Shown here in pieces: positions 32,624 to 44,171 of a stretch of DNA of 64,000 nucleotides (position 1 is its first letter; each line of letters starts with the position of its first letter). The notes beneath the pieces were generated by a model. The model did no database searches. It saw only the letters and a program-made list of their open reading frames with translations, and was not told where the DNA came from. Origin of the DNA: Acinetobacter calcoaceticus DSM 30006 = CIP 81.8 (GTDB lineage: Bacteria; Pseudomonadota; Gammaproteobacteria; Pseudomonadales; Moraxellaceae); contig NZ_KB849778.1 of NCBI RefSeq assembly GCF_000368965.1, positions 124,001 to 188,000 on the forward strand, in the 5' to 3' direction. The position numbers and the translations under genes were made by a program.

Positions 32624-33934
32624 TTAAGGAATTTTTGAAGCTGGCACCAAGTGCTCAGCAGCACCATAAAACCAGAAATTTGGTGCCATTCTTTCAGCAT
32701 AGCTACCACAACCCCAGCACATTAAATCTTGTCCTAAATACATGATCGTAATGTAAAAAAAGATAGCTCCCCATAAACCGATCAGTATTTTTGTCAACAG
32801 AAAAGAAAATTTGGAACTAAAAGATAATTTTCTTTGGGAAAAAGTAAAAGCTATAAATAATACACAAGCAATTTGTGAAGCGGGATAAACCATACTTCCT
32901 GAGAACATCGCATCAACTAAAATTGCAGCTAAACCAGCTTTTGCAATAGGTAAAGCATTCTTATCTATAAACAACCTAACAACTTGATATATCATCCAAA
33001 CTAAAAAAATACATCCAACTATTCCCCATTCAAAAATTAATCTTAAATATAAGTTATGTATGTGATGTCCATATTTATATTGGATTTCTGAAAGATATCC
33101 TCCCCCTACTCCGGTCCATGGTTTTTCTTTCCATTGCTCAAAAACAAACTTCCACATTTCTGCACGCATGGATGTCCCTATTCTCATTACGGTCATTGTA
33201 TTTTTATCAGCGAAATGAATAGTACTTTTATAAACCAAAAATGCTAAAAATATATAACCACAAGTTTGTAGTACTAAGTTTCGACTTTTTCGAGTGGAGA
33301 TAAAGAAAACTAGTAAGCCTGTCATTACTGCAAGTAAGGCCGATCTGGCACCATCGAAGAACCACGCTAGAGCGAAAAAGAAAATAGCAATTGGATAAAA
33401 GTAATGAAAATAAGGGTAGTTTTTATTTCTTAAAAAAATGAGAAAAAAGAATATAGGCACGATAACACTGTCATAAATTCGGATCGTGCCAGAGTTAAAT
33501 TGCCAGTCAAACCATTGTTTATACAAAATAAAATTAATGATAGAAATAAGAATAAATAAACACGGAATAAATGCTGAAACGACAATAAATGCTAAGCCAT
33601 GTTCTATATTTTTGATATTCTTTAACTCATATGTTAAAGCAAAAAATATAAATAGTAATGCTATCGCAGACCAAAGTTCTTGAAACTGAAAAATGCTATA
33701 AGTTGTTATCTGTATAGTTATTAATAGGCTAATTAGAAAAAAAGTAAATTGAGTAACGATTGAATATTCTATTTTTTTTGTAAATATTAAGACCAATAAA
33801 GCACATAATGCTAATGGAAATTGTAATAAACGAAGTTCATCATATTGGAAAACTGAACAGCCAATTTGATAACCCAATAAAGCTGCGACCAGATAAATTA
33901 CTATTAGCATAAATAGAATAGTTTTTTTTAACAT
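32624..33934 (-). CDS. tfpO: pilin-specific oligosaccharyltransferase TfpO
   Basis: A 436-residue membrane protein with about ten helices and a Wzy_C domain (FFDGARSALLAVMTGLL, RAEMWKF, TGVGGGYL, YGHHIHNLYLRLIFEWG with the conserved loop His). ATG 33934 is chosen; an in-frame TTG at 33949 abuts the terminator that separates it from pilA. It is visibly more AT-rich than its neighbours. TfpO adds glycan to a C-terminal serine of the pilin; the pilin gene here does end in Ser. Its expression depends on reading through the terminator or on a promoter not seen. Confidence 0.83.
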   Translation of the reverse strand: MLKKTILFMLIVIYLVAALLGYQIGCSVFQYDELRLLQFPLALCALLVLIFTKKIEYSIVTQFTFFLISLLITIQITTYSIFQFQELWSAIALLFIFFALTYELKNIKNIEHGLAFIVVSAFIPCLFILISIINFILYKQWFDWQFNSGTIRIYDSVIVPIFFFLIFLRNKNYPYFHYFYPIAIFFFALAWFFDGARSALLAVMTGLLVFFISTRKSRNLVLQTCGYIFLAFLVYKSTIHFADKNTMTVMRIGTSMRAEMWKFVFEQWKEKPWTGVGGGYLSEIQYKYGHHIHNLYLRLIFEWGIVGCIFLVWMIYQVVRLFIDKNALPIAKAGLAAILVDAMFSGSMVYPASQIACVLFIAFTFSQRKLSFSSKFSFLLTKILIGLWGAIFFYITIMYLGQDLMCWGCGSYAERMAPNFWFYGAAEHLVPASKIP

Positions 33935-33950
33935 ATTTATTTTCTTCAAT

Positions 33951-33980
33951 AAAAAAGAGAGGTCTAGACCTCTCTTTTTT
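33951..33980 (-). terminator. strong intrinsic terminator between pilA and tfpO
   Basis: A 30-bp perfect palindrome: A6 GAGAGGTCT / AGACCTCTC T6. It lies 10 bp past the pilA stop and 16 bp before the tfpO start. On the minus strand it runs from T-rich arm directly into the tfpO leader, so most pilA transcripts should stop here. Confidence 0.88.
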
Positions 33981-33990
33981 ATTTTTTAAC

Positions 33991-34419
33991 TTATGAAGCT
34001 GTAAAAGATTGTGGAAGTAATTCAGCTGGTGCATCAGTAGAACTATTCTTTGTTAAGATACCTGTTTCACTTACATTCATTGCAATCTTTTTAGATGTAA
34101 GTTTATTTGAAACACCTGATGATTTGAATGTGTAGGTAATGGTACAAGATGGGGCTGTTCCACCAATCTCAGCATCACCGTATTTTCCACCTACTTTATC
34201 AGCCGCTGTTACTGCCGTAGCCCCGCCTGCAAAACATGTCCCAGCTTGTAAATTAGTATTAATCGTTGTTTTCAATCCATCCGCTAATGTAAATGCTTCA
34301 GATGCTTGTGAACGAGCGATATAGTTTTGATATTGCGGAATCGCAATTGCCGCCAAAATACCAATAATCGCAACCACGATCATGAGTTCAATTAATGTAA
34401 AACCTTTTTGTGCATTCAT
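33991..34419 (-). CDS. pilA: major type IV pilin PilA
   Basis: A 142-residue prepilin. Six-residue leader MNAQKG cut by PilD before [20 protein letters not shown], with Glu5. The mature protein has 136 residues, Cys62 and Cys92 (precursor numbering) for one disulfide, and a C-terminal SFTAS. The terminal Ser is the site used by TfpO in related strains, whose gene follows. ATG 34419 is preferred; the frame is open 19 codons further up, across the promoter. A sigma-54 promoter lies about 65 bp upstream. It forms the body of the pilus used for twitching and DNA uptake. Confidence 0.93.
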   Translation of the reverse strand: MNAQKGFTLIELMIVVAIIGILAAIAIPQYQNYIARSQASEAFTLADGLKTTINTNLQAGTCFAGGATAVTAADKVGGKYGDAEIGGTAPSCTITYTFKSSGVSNKLTSKKIAMNVSETGILTKNSSTDAPAELLPQSFTAS

Positions 34420-34480
34420 AGCCTTTTTCCCCAAAGATTGTATGTATGTTTTTATATAAGCTTTTTCAGCTATCAACTAT

Positions 34481-34499
34481 ATTGCAGCAACCATGCCAA
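34481..34499 (-). promoter_or_regulatory. sigma-54 promoter of pilA
   Basis: The minus strand reads TTGGCATGGTTGCTGCAA, with GG and GC exactly 12 bp apart as required for -24/-12 recognition (consensus TGGCAC-N5-TTGCW; mismatches at two positions). Predicted start is about 52 nt before the pilA ATG. Control by RpoN with PilS-PilR is the known mode for pilA in Pseudomonas. Confidence 0.78.
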
Positions 34500-34761
34500 C
34501 TTTTATTTTATTTATAAAACAAAAACTTATACTAATTTTTCAATTTACTAAATATAAAATCACTGTAAATAACTGACAAAAATTGTCATATATTTTTTCA
34601 CTACAACATATCACACATCAAAAAAAATAAACCAAACTTATCAAAGTTTATATTTGTTTTTGTGAACAAATTCTCTTTAAAAATAACCAAATAGGTGACA
34701 TTTTTTGTCAGTCACCTTTTAAAAATAAAAACTATGAGATATAAGAATTTTAGAAAATAAT
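34500..34761. other. AT-rich region upstream of the pilA promoter
   Basis: About 260 bp of very AT-rich DNA with no gene. Sites for a sigma-54 activator such as PilR would be expected here. Repeated TGTCA/TGACA half-sites occur at about 34575-34590 and 34697-34712 and are candidates, but nothing is conclusive. Confidence 0.3.
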
Positions 34762-35322
34762 TTAATTAATGATAATAGGGGCATTTCCCAATTCATTGGA
34801 TTGATCTGGCATGTTTTCATCATAAAAATGTGACATCACCTCTCCAATTTGATGAACACCAATCACTACAGCTTGCTGATATTGTTTTTGTTTAAGTTGT
34901 TGCACGATAGAATCACAAATCTGTTGCCAGACCTGATCATTAGTGGCATTTCTAATACCGCGGTCAAATATAATTTCTACTGTACGTTCACATAGGTTCA
35001 AATAAAGTAGTACTCCACTATTTAACGCGGTGTCCCAGACCCCGAGCTCTGCAAACAACTGTTGCGCTCTCAATCTGGTATTTTGCCGATAGGCCTGTGA
35101 ACATGGAATGTGGCCTTCAATTACTACTTGTATTTCGCCCACATGTCCATGTTCTGCCTGCTGTACAGCATCAGCAATTGTTTGTTTATCTTGTTTTGAA
35201 AAATATCGACTGCTGGCTGGCAAGTAACAAAAATGTTTAAACCAACGTTTTAAGCTTGGCTCTACAGATTCCTCAATTTTAGGTTGAGTAATAATTTGTG
35301 TTGTTTCTGATGTTGTTACCAT
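34762..35322 (-). CDS. TPM-domain protein without signal peptide
   Basis: A 186-residue protein with a TPM (TLP18.3/Psb32/MOLO-1) domain: GHVGEIQVVIEG, the RLRAQQLFAELGVWDT stretch and NSGVLLYLNLCERTVEIIFDRGI. There is no signal peptide or membrane helix after it, so it is probably cytoplasmic or held at the membrane by its partner. It overlaps the end of the preceding TPM gene by 7 bp, which couples translation. It forms a module with lemA and the membrane-bound TPM protein; the function is not established. Confidence 0.78.
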   Translation of the reverse strand: MVTTSETTQIITQPKIEESVEPSLKRWFKHFCYLPASSRYFSKQDKQTIADAVQQAEHGHVGEIQVVIEGHIPCSQAYRQNTRLRAQQLFAELGVWDTALNSGVLLYLNLCERTVEIIFDRGIRNATNDQVWQQICDSIVQQLKQKQYQQAVVIGVHQIGEVMSHFYDENMPDQSNELGNAPIIIN

Positions 35323-36395
35323 GAGCCTGAAGCACCTCCACCGCCAAAACGACCTCCACCGCCGCCATAGCCTCCGCCTCCACCGCCGAAGCCACCACCA
35401 CGCCCTCCTCCGCCTGCACCACTCAGAATAACCTGTAAAATAAGCTGGGCAATTGAGGTAATGAGTAAAAAGAAGATTCCAAAACCAAGTAGTAAGCTAG
35501 TTACTAGTCCGGCCCCATTTACAAAGCCTGCCACTGCCGCAGCAACACCCGCAGTAGATGCACTAAGAGGTCGCCCTACAATAAATGACCCTACAATTCC
35601 GGCAACAAGAATAAATAGAGCCATTGTGAGGGTTGTTTGTTTGGCTTGTTGCTCTTCTGCGGCTTGGTGTTGCCGTTCCTTTAAATCTTGAGCAGCTTGC
35701 TGAGCGACTTCGGGATCAAGATTAAGAATTCTTCCAATTTCATCAAGACCTGCATTTAAACCTTGCGCATATTGGGCTTGTTTAAAATAGGGTGTGATTT
35801 GGTTTCGAATAATTCGACTCGAGACAATATCTGGTAATACGCCCTCTAAGCCATATCCGGTTAAAATTTGTATACGGCGGTCATTTACCGCAACCGCAAT
35901 GAGCAATCCATTATCGCGCTTCGCTGAACCAAGTTGCCATTTTTCACCTACACGCAATGCATAATCAAAGATATCTTCTTGTCCTGTTGTAGGAACAATA
36001 ACAATACCGATTTGTGCTTTGCCTTGTTGATATAAACTTAGAATTTTTTGGTCGAGCTGCTGCTTCTCTGCCTCGCTTAATATATTTGCTTGATCAATAA
36101 CAGGCTGATTTAAGGTTGGCAAACCACGAATCGATTCACCATCTGCCATGTCGTTGGTGACTTGCGCTTGGGGAGCTACGCCAGAAGCAGACTGCTCACT
36201 TTGAGAAGCGGAAGCTTGAGCCTGCTGCTTCTGAATAATTTTGCCCGCTACAATGGTGTCAGTTTCATCAGTAGCAGTTGCAATATTAGTTTCACTCCAT
36301 GCTGCATTCTGAAAAAGAACACCGCAACAGAGCAAAATTAAGGTAATAACAAATACCTTAATTTGCTTAAGCTGAAGCAATATATTATTTCTCAT
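35316..36395 (-). CDS. YgcG-family TPM-domain membrane protein with glycine-rich tail
   Basis: A 359-residue protein. Signal peptide (about 1-31, ending AAWS), a low-complexity Gln/Ser/Ala segment (45-85), then a TPM domain (LNQPVIDQANILSEAEKQQLD to GYGLEGVLPDIVSSRII), two hydrophobic segments near residues 255-275 and 295-325, and a tail of about 30 residues almost wholly Gly with Arg, Phe, Tyr. The architecture is that of YgcG proteins linked to LemA. GGAG precedes ATG 36395. Confidence 0.85.
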   Translation of the reverse strand: MRNNILLQLKQIKVFVITLILLCCGVLFQNAAWSETNIATATDETDTIVAGKIIQKQQAQASASQSEQSASGVAPQAQVTNDMADGESIRGLPTLNQPVIDQANILSEAEKQQLDQKILSLYQQGKAQIGIVIVPTTGQEDIFDYALRVGEKWQLGSAKRDNGLLIAVAVNDRRIQILTGYGLEGVLPDIVSSRIIRNQITPYFKQAQYAQGLNAGLDEIGRILNLDPEVAQQAAQDLKERQHQAAEEQQAKQTTLTMALFILVAGIVGSFIVGRPLSASTAGVAAAVAGFVNGAGLVTSLLLGFGIFFLLITSIAQLILQVILSGAGGGGRGGGFGGGGGGYGGGGGRFGGGGASGSW

Positions 36396-36419
36396 GCAGC
36401 ACTCCTTTGATTCTTAAAA

Positions 36420-37010
36420 TTAATCAAAAGAAACTTTTGGTGCCTGCTGTGCAGATGCTTCTGCAGAGAAATTGGCTTTTGGATGCATACCAATTACTTT
36501 TGCAGTCACTGCTTGCGGGAACTGGCGTACATATCCGTTGTAGTCTTGCACTGTTGTAATATAACGATTACGAGCTACAGCAATACGGTTTTCTGTTCCT
36601 TCAAGTTGAACTTGCAGTTCTTGGAATTGGGTATTGGCTTTTAAATCTGGATAATTTTCAGAAACAGCAATCAGACGAGATAAAGCCCCTGTTAATTGAC
36701 TTTGAGCCTGTTGGTATTTTTCAAGTAAAGCCGGATCTTCTAGAACTTCTTTATCAACCTTCAAACCAGCAACATTCGAACGTGCCTGTGTAACCTCGGT
36801 TAATACTTGTTCTTCATGTTTAGCATAACCTTTTACAACATTTACAAGGTTTGGTACTAAATCTGATCGACGTTGGTACTGGTTTTGAACTTCAGACCAA
36901 GCTGCCGTTACGGCTTCATCTTTTACTTGTAAAGTGTTATAGCCACACCCTGAAAACAATAAGGTACTGGCAAGTGTCGTCGCGATCGCGAGTTGTTTAA
37001 ATGTTTTCAT
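36420..37010 (-). CDS. lemA: LemA-family lipoprotein
   Basis: A 196-residue coiled-coil protein of the LemA family (AWSEVQNQYQRRSDLVPNLV, NRYITTVQDYNGYVRQFP). Residues 1-21 end in lipobox FSGC, so this copy is lipid-anchored instead of having the N-terminal helix usual in LemA. ATG 37010 is used; a GTG two codons earlier is closer to GAGGA and is possible. 24 bp before the YgcG-like gene, forming a three-gene operon. The role is unknown. Confidence 0.87.
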   Translation of the reverse strand: MKTFKQLAIATTLASTLLFSGCGYNTLQVKDEAVTAAWSEVQNQYQRRSDLVPNLVNVVKGYAKHEEQVLTEVTQARSNVAGLKVDKEVLEDPALLEKYQQAQSQLTGALSRLIAVSENYPDLKANTQFQELQVQLEGTENRIAVARNRYITTVQDYNGYVRQFPQAVTAKVIGMHPKANFSAEASAQQAPKVSFD

Positions 37011-37111
37011 CGTCACATTATCCTCAAGTTTTTCTTTATATTTTTAACCTCTTTCCTAGATTGTATGATGATTTTGGCATTATTGTGTTGCTTTTATTTT
37101 ATTGATTTAAA

Positions 37112-37133
37112 AACCGGATTTTTCAATCCGGTT
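37112..37133 (-). terminator. hairpin after the PF10118 gene
   Basis: Stem AACCGGAT/ATCCGGTT (37112-37119 with 37126-37133), 5 bp past the stop codon. The minus-strand sequence after it is AT-rich but the T-run is short. Confidence 0.6.
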
Positions 37134-37138
37134 ATTTA

Positions 37139-38026
37139 TTAACTTAATAGTTGGTCTTTTTCTTGTTGAAAACTTGCCATTCGATATTCATCTGCTAAAG
37201 AACTTTTCCAGTAATCGACCATACGGCCATAATCCTTTTGACTTGGATGAAAATCTTTTTTGTAATATGCGAAATATTCGGGCATGAGCTGAACAAGCAT
37301 TTTAACCAGCAAATATAAACCAAATAAATTACCTCCAATTTTAGGTAAGCTATTCCATTTATCTTGCCAAAATAAGCGGGTTGTTCCATAAAAAGCAATA
37401 CTGGCAAATCCTGTTGTGACACTACGCATGAGTAAGCGACGAATACGATCATCCCCATACACATGCTGATAGACATCGAACGCCACTGAACGGTGCTCAA
37501 TTTCTTCAATCGCATGCCATACCCAAAGTTTTAGTGCATCTTGATCTAACGTTTTTAATAACTCTGGGTGCTGTAAAACATATCCCCCAAGTAGAGCAGT
37601 AAAATGTTCAAAAGCACAGGTAAGGGCCAATTGCAGTTTAGGAGGAATCGTTCTTAAATATTTATCACGCTGATTTAGCCAGTTTTGAAAGCTGTCCAGA
37701 TTATAATCATCACGCCGCCAAGCTTCATTAAACTCACCATGCGCTTTAGAATGCATTGCCTCTTGTCCAATAAAAGCGGCAATTTGAGCCTGTAATTGTG
37801 GATCGGAAACCTTATCACGTACATTGCGCACGCTATTTACAAAAAATTGCTCTCCTACAGGAAAAGTTGAGGAAAGTGCAGTTAAAAAGTGAGACATAAG
37901 AGGAGAATTCGCAAAATAGTGCCGCTTGATCGCCTTAGGATTAAATTCAAGGCGACGCACAGTAATACCCAACGCTTTTCGACGATTTAAATATGATTTT
38001 TCTGCCGTCATACCTGCGATGTTCAT
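37139..38026 (-). CDS. PF10118-type putative metal-dependent hydrolase
   Basis: A 295-residue protein I recognise as the predicted metal-dependent hydrolase family PF10118. It has helix-rich sequence with candidate metal ligands in GQEAMHSKAHGEFN, CAFEHFTALLGG and AIEEIEHRSVAFDVY, an arrangement that suggests a ferritin-like di-iron fold. Hydrophobic segments near residues 200-225 and 240-260 suggest membrane association. ATG 38026 follows AGGT by 7 nt. No substrate is known. A tiny divergent frame starts 39 bp upstream. Confidence 0.8.
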   Translation of the reverse strand: MNIAGMTAEKSYLNRRKALGITVRRLEFNPKAIKRHYFANSPLMSHFLTALSSTFPVGEQFFVNSVRNVRDKVSDPQLQAQIAAFIGQEAMHSKAHGEFNEAWRRDDYNLDSFQNWLNQRDKYLRTIPPKLQLALTCAFEHFTALLGGYVLQHPELLKTLDQDALKLWVWHAIEEIEHRSVAFDVYQHVYGDDRIRRLLMRSVTTGFASIAFYGTTRLFWQDKWNSLPKIGGNLFGLYLLVKMLVQLMPEYFAYYKKDFHPSQKDYGRMVDYWKSSLADEYRMASFQQEKDQLLS

Positions 38027-38064
38027 ATTCAACACCTATTGTATTGAAGAAGGAAGCTTTGAGT

Positions 38065-38136
38065 ATGTCGCGAGCTTGGAAGGCTAAAAAGGGCAAAAAA
38101 GCTTATTATATTTGCCAAAAATGTCAAAGTGACTAG
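38065..38136 (+). CDS. possible 23-residue CxxC protein
   Basis: A short frame: ATG 38065 preceded by AAGGAAG with 8 nt spacing, and stopping at TAG 38134. The product is very basic in its first half (WKAKKGKKA) and ends YYICQKCQSD, a single CxxC knuckle at residues 17 and 20 as found in half a zinc ribbon. It lies divergent to the PF10118 gene and 62 bp before the gltD stop on the other strand. I know of no named family. It may be a real small gene or chance. Confidence 0.4.
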   Translation: MSRAWKAKKGKKAYYICQKCQSD

Positions 38137-38143
38137 CGGTAAA

Positions 38144-38172
38144 AATAAAGCCTGCATCAAGCAGGCTTTATT
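38144..38172 (-). terminator. intrinsic terminator of gltBD
   Basis: A 12-bp stem (38144-38155 with 38161-38172, loop ATCAA) followed on the minus strand by TTTACC after TTTATT. It is 26 bp past the gltD stop. Confidence 0.85.
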
Positions 38173-38198
38173 AAAAACTTTAAAAATAATTTTTTAGA

Positions 38199-39647
<1,449 letters not shown>

Positions 39648-39689
39648 TCACTGTTGCCCGCACCTGCCTATGTCGTTGCAGTCGTGGAA

Positions 39690-42600
39690 TTATTGTGGAT
39701 CAGCTTGTGTTGTTTTCAAAAGCGTTTGCAAATTAGCAGCCTTTGGTTTCACAAGCCAGAATTTACGGCTGTAGAAATCGAACTCATTGCGGATTTTATA
39801 AGCCCAAGCACTACCTGTTTCTTTGATATGCTCATCGATAATACGCAACAAGAACTCTTTATGATCTTCCATAGATTCTGTTGAAATACGATTTAAATCA
39901 ATCAATTCGTGGTTGTAGTAATCTACAAAGTCATTATCAAGGTCAAGTACATAAGCAAAACCACCAGTCATGCCTGCACCAAAGTTATGGCCTACTTTAC
40001 CAAGTACAGTCACAACACCACCTGTCATATATTCACAGCAGTGATCACCAGCACCTTCAATTACAGCAAATGCACCAGAGTTACGAACTGCAAAACGCTC
40101 ACCCGCTGTACCCGCTGCAAAAAGCTTACCACCAGTTGCACCATACAAACAGGTATTACCAATAATTGCTGTGTTCTGTGTTTGGAAAGGCGAACCTTGT
40201 GGTGGGAAGATTGAGATACGACCGCCTGCCATACCTTTACCCACATAGTCGTTTGCATCACCTTCAAGACGGATGTGTAAACCACCAGCGTTCCATACAC
40301 CAAGCGACTGACCAGCAGTACCAGTTAAGTTCATGACTACAGGATGCACTTCCATGCCTAAGTTGCCGTAGCGACGAGCAATTTCACCTGACACACGAGC
40401 ACCGATCGAACGGTCACAGTTCACAACTTTGAAGTTGAACTGACCGCCTGCACTTGATTCAATTGCAGGAAGCATTTCTTCAACCATTTTCTCAGCCAAT
40501 ACACCTTTATCAAATGGTGCATTACCTTGTACTTCACAGTACTGTGCTTTACCGTCAGCAGATGGATGAGAAGTTAACAATGCACTTAAATCAAGATGAG
40601 CATGTTTTTCAGTTTCACCCGGTAATACTTCAAGTAAATCAACACGACCAATTAAGTCTTTCAATGAAGAAACACCTAAAGCTGCCAACCATTCACGCGT
40701 TTCTTCAGCAATAAAGTGGAAGAAGTTGATCAGCATTTCTGGCTCGCCAATATAGTGCTCTTGACGTAAGTGGTCTTGTTGAGTTGCAACACCGGTTGCA
40801 CAGTTGTTCAAGTGACAAATACGTAGATATTTACAACCTAAAGCAATCATTGGTGTTGAGCCGAAACCAAAGCTCTCAGCGCCTAAAATTGCTGCCTTGA
40901 TCACATCAAGACCAGTTTTTAAACCACCATCAGTTTGTACGCGTACTTTGCCACGTAAGTCATTCACGCGAAGTGCTTGATGCGCCTCGCTGAGACCTAA
41001 TTCCCATGGAGAACCCGCATGGTGAATTGATGAAAGTGGAGATGCTGCTGTACCACCGTCATAACCAGAAATGGTAATGAAGTCTGCATATGCCTTAGCA
41101 ACACCTGCGGCAATTGTACCCACACCCGGCTCAGATACCAGCTTTACTGACACCATTGCTTTCGGGTTAACTTGTTTCAAGTCAAAAATTAACTGAGACA
41201 AATCTTCAATTGAGTAAATATCGTGATGTGGTGGAGGTGAAATCAGCGTTACACCTGGTACAGAGTAACGTAAACGTGCAATTAAGCCATTTACTTTACC
41301 GCCCGGTAACTGACCGCCTTCACCTGGTTTTGCACCTTGAGCAACTTTAATTTGCAATACTTCAGCAGAAGTTAAGTAAGCAGGTGTTACACCAAAACGA
41401 CCAGATGCGATCTGTTTGATTTTCGAGTTACGAATTGTGCCGTAGCGAACAGGATCTTCACCACCCTCACCAGAGTTTGAACGACCACCAATCGTATTCA
41501 TCGCAATTGCAATTGCTTCATGTGCTTCTGGAGAAAGAGCACCTAAAGACATACCTGCCGAGTCAAAACGAGGCAAGATATCTGCAACTGACTCTACTTG
41601 GTCAACTGGAATCGAATTCGTTGTTTTTAACTTGAATAAGTCACGAATGGTTGCAACCGGACGGTTGTTAACCAACTCAGCATATACTTTAAAGTCTTCA
41701 TACTTACCAGAGCGAACAGCCGTATGTAATGAGTTAATCACGTCTGGGTTGAACGCATGGTACTCTTTATCAAATACGAATTTAAGCAAACCACCCTGAT
41801 CAATCGGTTTACGATTTGACCAAGCTGTAGCAGCTAATTTTTTCTGGTCTTTTTCAAGGTCAGCAAATGTTGCGCCCTGAATACGACTTGGAACACCTAA
41901 GAAACACTGATCTACCACTTCAGATGACAAACCAACTGCTTCAAAAAGCTGACCGCCACGATACGAAGCAACCGTAGAGATACCCATTTTTGAAAGAACT
42001 TTTAATAGGCCTTTCTCAATCCCTTTACGGAAGTTCGCTTGCGCATGGATTGGATCACCTAAAAGCTCACCTTTAGCAATCAAATCATTGATCACGTCAT
42101 ATGCTAGGTATGGGTAAACTGCGGTTGCACCGAAACCAAGTAATACCGCAAATTGGTGCGGATCACGTGCAAAACCAGTTTCAACCATGATGTTAGCATC
42201 AGTACGTAAACCAGTTTTAATGAGGTAATGGTGTACCGCACCTGTTGCAAGTGCTGCATTTGCAGGCAAGAAACCTTGGCGAATATTTTTATCAGTTAAA
42301 ACAATTAAAGTTTTACCATCACGAACGGCTTGTGCTGCTTCTTCACAAATACGTGTAATCGCCGCTTGCAAACCTTCTTCTTCAGCATAGTTCAAATTGA
42401 TGTCAACAGACTCATAGCCTGCACGATCAATACTACGGATTTGCTGTATTTTTGAGTTAGATAGAACAGGGCTCGAAATAATGATTCGATCTGCGTGCTC
42501 TGGACCTTGCTCAAATACATTCTGCTCACGACCTAAACAGGTTTCGAGCGACATTACAATCGATTCACGTAGCGGATCAATTGGAGGGTTAGTCACCTGT

Positions 42601-44171
42601 GCAAATTGTTGACGGAAATAATCAGTCACATGACGTACTTGACGAGACAATACAGCCATTGGCGTATCATCACCCATAGAACCTACAGCTTCCTGACCAC
42701 TTTCAGCAATTGGACGCAATAACTGGTCACGCTCTTCAAATGTCACCATAAACATTTTTTGAGCTGCTTTTAAAGCATCGCCAGTTAAACCTTGATCAAC
42801 TAATTGTTCTTCAAGTTCAGGATTAGCCTTTAAGCGAATTGCATGATCACGCAACCATTCACGGTACGGACGCATATTTTTAAGATGTGTATTTACATCT
42901 TTTGTATCAAGTACTTTGCCCGTTAAGGTATCAACTACCAAAATTTGGCCTGGTCCAACACGACCTTTAGAAACCACGTCTTCAGGTTCATAGCCCCAAA
43001 CACCAATTTCTGATGCTAAGGTAATGTAATCATTTTTAGTAATTACCCAACGTGCAGGACGTAAACCATTACGGTCAAGCATACAGATTGCATGACGACC
43101 ATCTTGAATTACCAAGCCCGCAGGACCATCCCAAGCTTCCATGTGCTTAGAGTTGAACTCATAGAATGCACGTAAGTCCGCATCTAAAGTCTCTACGTTT
43201 TGCCAAGCTGGTGGTACGAGCATACGTAACGCACGGAATAAATCCATACCGCCGCCGACCAAGATCTCAAGCATATTATCTAAGCTTGATGAGTCTGAAC
43301 CAGTACGGTTCACCATCGGGTTAAGTTCAGTTAAGCCCGGCAACAATGGATTTTCAAATTTAGGAGTACGTGCTAATGACCAGTTACGGTTTGCTGTAAT
43401 GGTGTTAATTTCACCATTATGAGCAAGATAACGGAAAGGCTGAGCCAACGGCCAACGTGGTAAAGTGTTGGTCGAGAAACGTTGATGGAACACGACGATG
43501 TGTGATTTTAAACGTTCGTCTGCCAAGTCCGTATAGAACTCAGCAATCGCAGCAGGCATCATCAAGCCTTTATAAGTGATCACTGTCGAACAAAGCGTAG
43601 TCACATAGAATAACGGATCTTTTTGTAATTGTTGTTCCGCACGGCGACGCGCCAAAAATAGCTTACGGTTGAACTCAACTTCGGTTACACCCATTGGACA
43701 GTTCACAATGACCTGTTCAAAAGCAGGTAAAGATTGAAGTGCAATTTCACCTAGTGCATCGTTATTTGTAGGCACAACGCGCCAAGCCAGTACGCGTAAG
43801 CCTTCTGCTTCAATTTCTTTATTTAAAATATTTTTAGAATGTTGCGCTAATGCCGGATCAATATTTAGAAATACCGTACCCACAGCAAAAACTTCGCTCA
43901 GTGTAATATCACTCAGTTTTTTTGCTTCATCACGAAAAAATTGCTTTGGCATCGCCAATAATAAGCCGCACCCATCTCCCGTCTTGCCATCTGCGGCAAT
44001 ACCACCACGGTGCGTCATGCAACTTAAACTGTGAATCGCGGTTTCTACAAGATGATGACTTGATTCACCCTTCATATGGGCAATCAGTCCAAAACCACAG
44101 TTATCCTTAAACTCATCAGGCTGATATAAACCTTGAGCGGGAGCTACAGTATTAGGCGATGGCATGTGCAT
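39690..44171 (-). CDS. gltB: glutamate synthase (NADPH) large subunit
   Basis: A 1493-residue enzyme that makes two glutamates from glutamine and 2-oxoglutarate. Start ATG 44171 has AAGGG 6 nt upstream; the frame is open 13 codons further. The propeptide is 24 residues, so Cys25 in DNCGFGL becomes the N-terminal glutaminase nucleophile. Class II amidotransferase domain (to about 430), central domain, FMN-binding synthase domain ([32 protein letters not shown], and the Cys cluster [16 protein letters not shown] type [3Fe-4S] motif), then the glycine-rich beta-helix ([14 protein letters not shown] to [12 protein letters not shown]). Confidence 0.97.
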   Translation of the reverse strand: MHMPSPNTVAPAQGLYQPDEFKDNCGFGLIAHMKGESSHHLVETAIHSLSCMTHRGGIAADGKTGDGCGLLLAMPKQFFRDEAKKLSDITLSEVFAVGTVFLNIDPALAQHSKNILNKEIEAEGLRVLAWRVVPTNNDALGEIALQSLPAFEQVIVNCPMGVTEVEFNRKLFLARRRAEQQLQKDPLFYVTTLCSTVITYKGLMMPAAIAEFYTDLADERLKSHIVVFHQRFSTNTLPRWPLAQPFRYLAHNGEINTITANRNWSLARTPKFENPLLPGLTELNPMVNRTGSDSSSLDNMLEILVGGGMDLFRALRMLVPPAWQNVETLDADLRAFYEFNSKHMEAWDGPAGLVIQDGRHAICMLDRNGLRPARWVITKNDYITLASEIGVWGYEPEDVVSKGRVGPGQILVVDTLTGKVLDTKDVNTHLKNMRPYREWLRDHAIRLKANPELEEQLVDQGLTGDALKAAQKMFMVTFEERDQLLRPIAESGQEAVGSMGDDTPMAVLSRQVRHVTDYFRQQFAQVTNPPIDPLRESIVMSLETCLGREQNVFEQGPEHADRIIISSPVLSNSKIQQIRSIDRAGYESVDINLNYAEEEGLQAAITRICEEAAQAVRDGKTLIVLTDKNIRQGFLPANAALATGAVHHYLIKTGLRTDANIMVETGFARDPHQFAVLLGFGATAVYPYLAYDVINDLIAKGELLGDPIHAQANFRKGIEKGLLKVLSKMGISTVASYRGGQLFEAVGLSSEVVDQCFLGVPSRIQGATFADLEKDQKKLAATAWSNRKPIDQGGLLKFVFDKEYHAFNPDVINSLHTAVRSGKYEDFKVYAELVNNRPVATIRDLFKLKTTNSIPVDQVESVADILPRFDSAGMSLGALSPEAHEAIAIAMNTIGGRSNSGEGGEDPVRYGTIRNSKIKQIASGRFGVTPAYLTSAEVLQIKVAQGAKPGEGGQLPGGKVNGLIARLRYSVPGVTLISPPPHHDIYSIEDLSQLIFDLKQVNPKAMVSVKLVSEPGVGTIAAGVAKAYADFITISGYDGGTAASPLSSIHHAGSPWELGLSEAHQALRVNDLRGKVRVQTDGGLKTGLDVIKAAILGAESFGFGSTPMIALGCKYLRICHLNNCATGVATQQDHLRQEHYIGEPEMLINFFHFIAEETREWLAALGVSSLKDLIGRVDLLEVLPGETEKHAHLDLSALLTSHPSADGKAQYCEVQGNAPFDKGVLAEKMVEEMLPAIESSAGGQFNFKVVNCDRSIGARVSGEIARRYGNLGMEVHPVVMNLTGTAGQSLGVWNAGGLHIRLEGDANDYVGKGMAGGRISIFPPQGSPFQTQNTAIIGNTCLYGATGGKLFAAGTAGERFAVRNSGAFAVIEGAGDHCCEYMTGGVVTVLGKVGHNFGAGMTGGFAYVLDLDNDFVDYYNHELIDLNRISTESMEDHKEFLLRIIDEHIKETGSAWAYKIRNEFDFYSRKFWLVKPKAANLQTLLKTTQADPQ

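Noticed and set aside
35337..35420. GC-rich tandem triplets resembling a repeat array
   Set aside because: They are glycine codons of the tail of the YgcG-like protein; there are no spacers.
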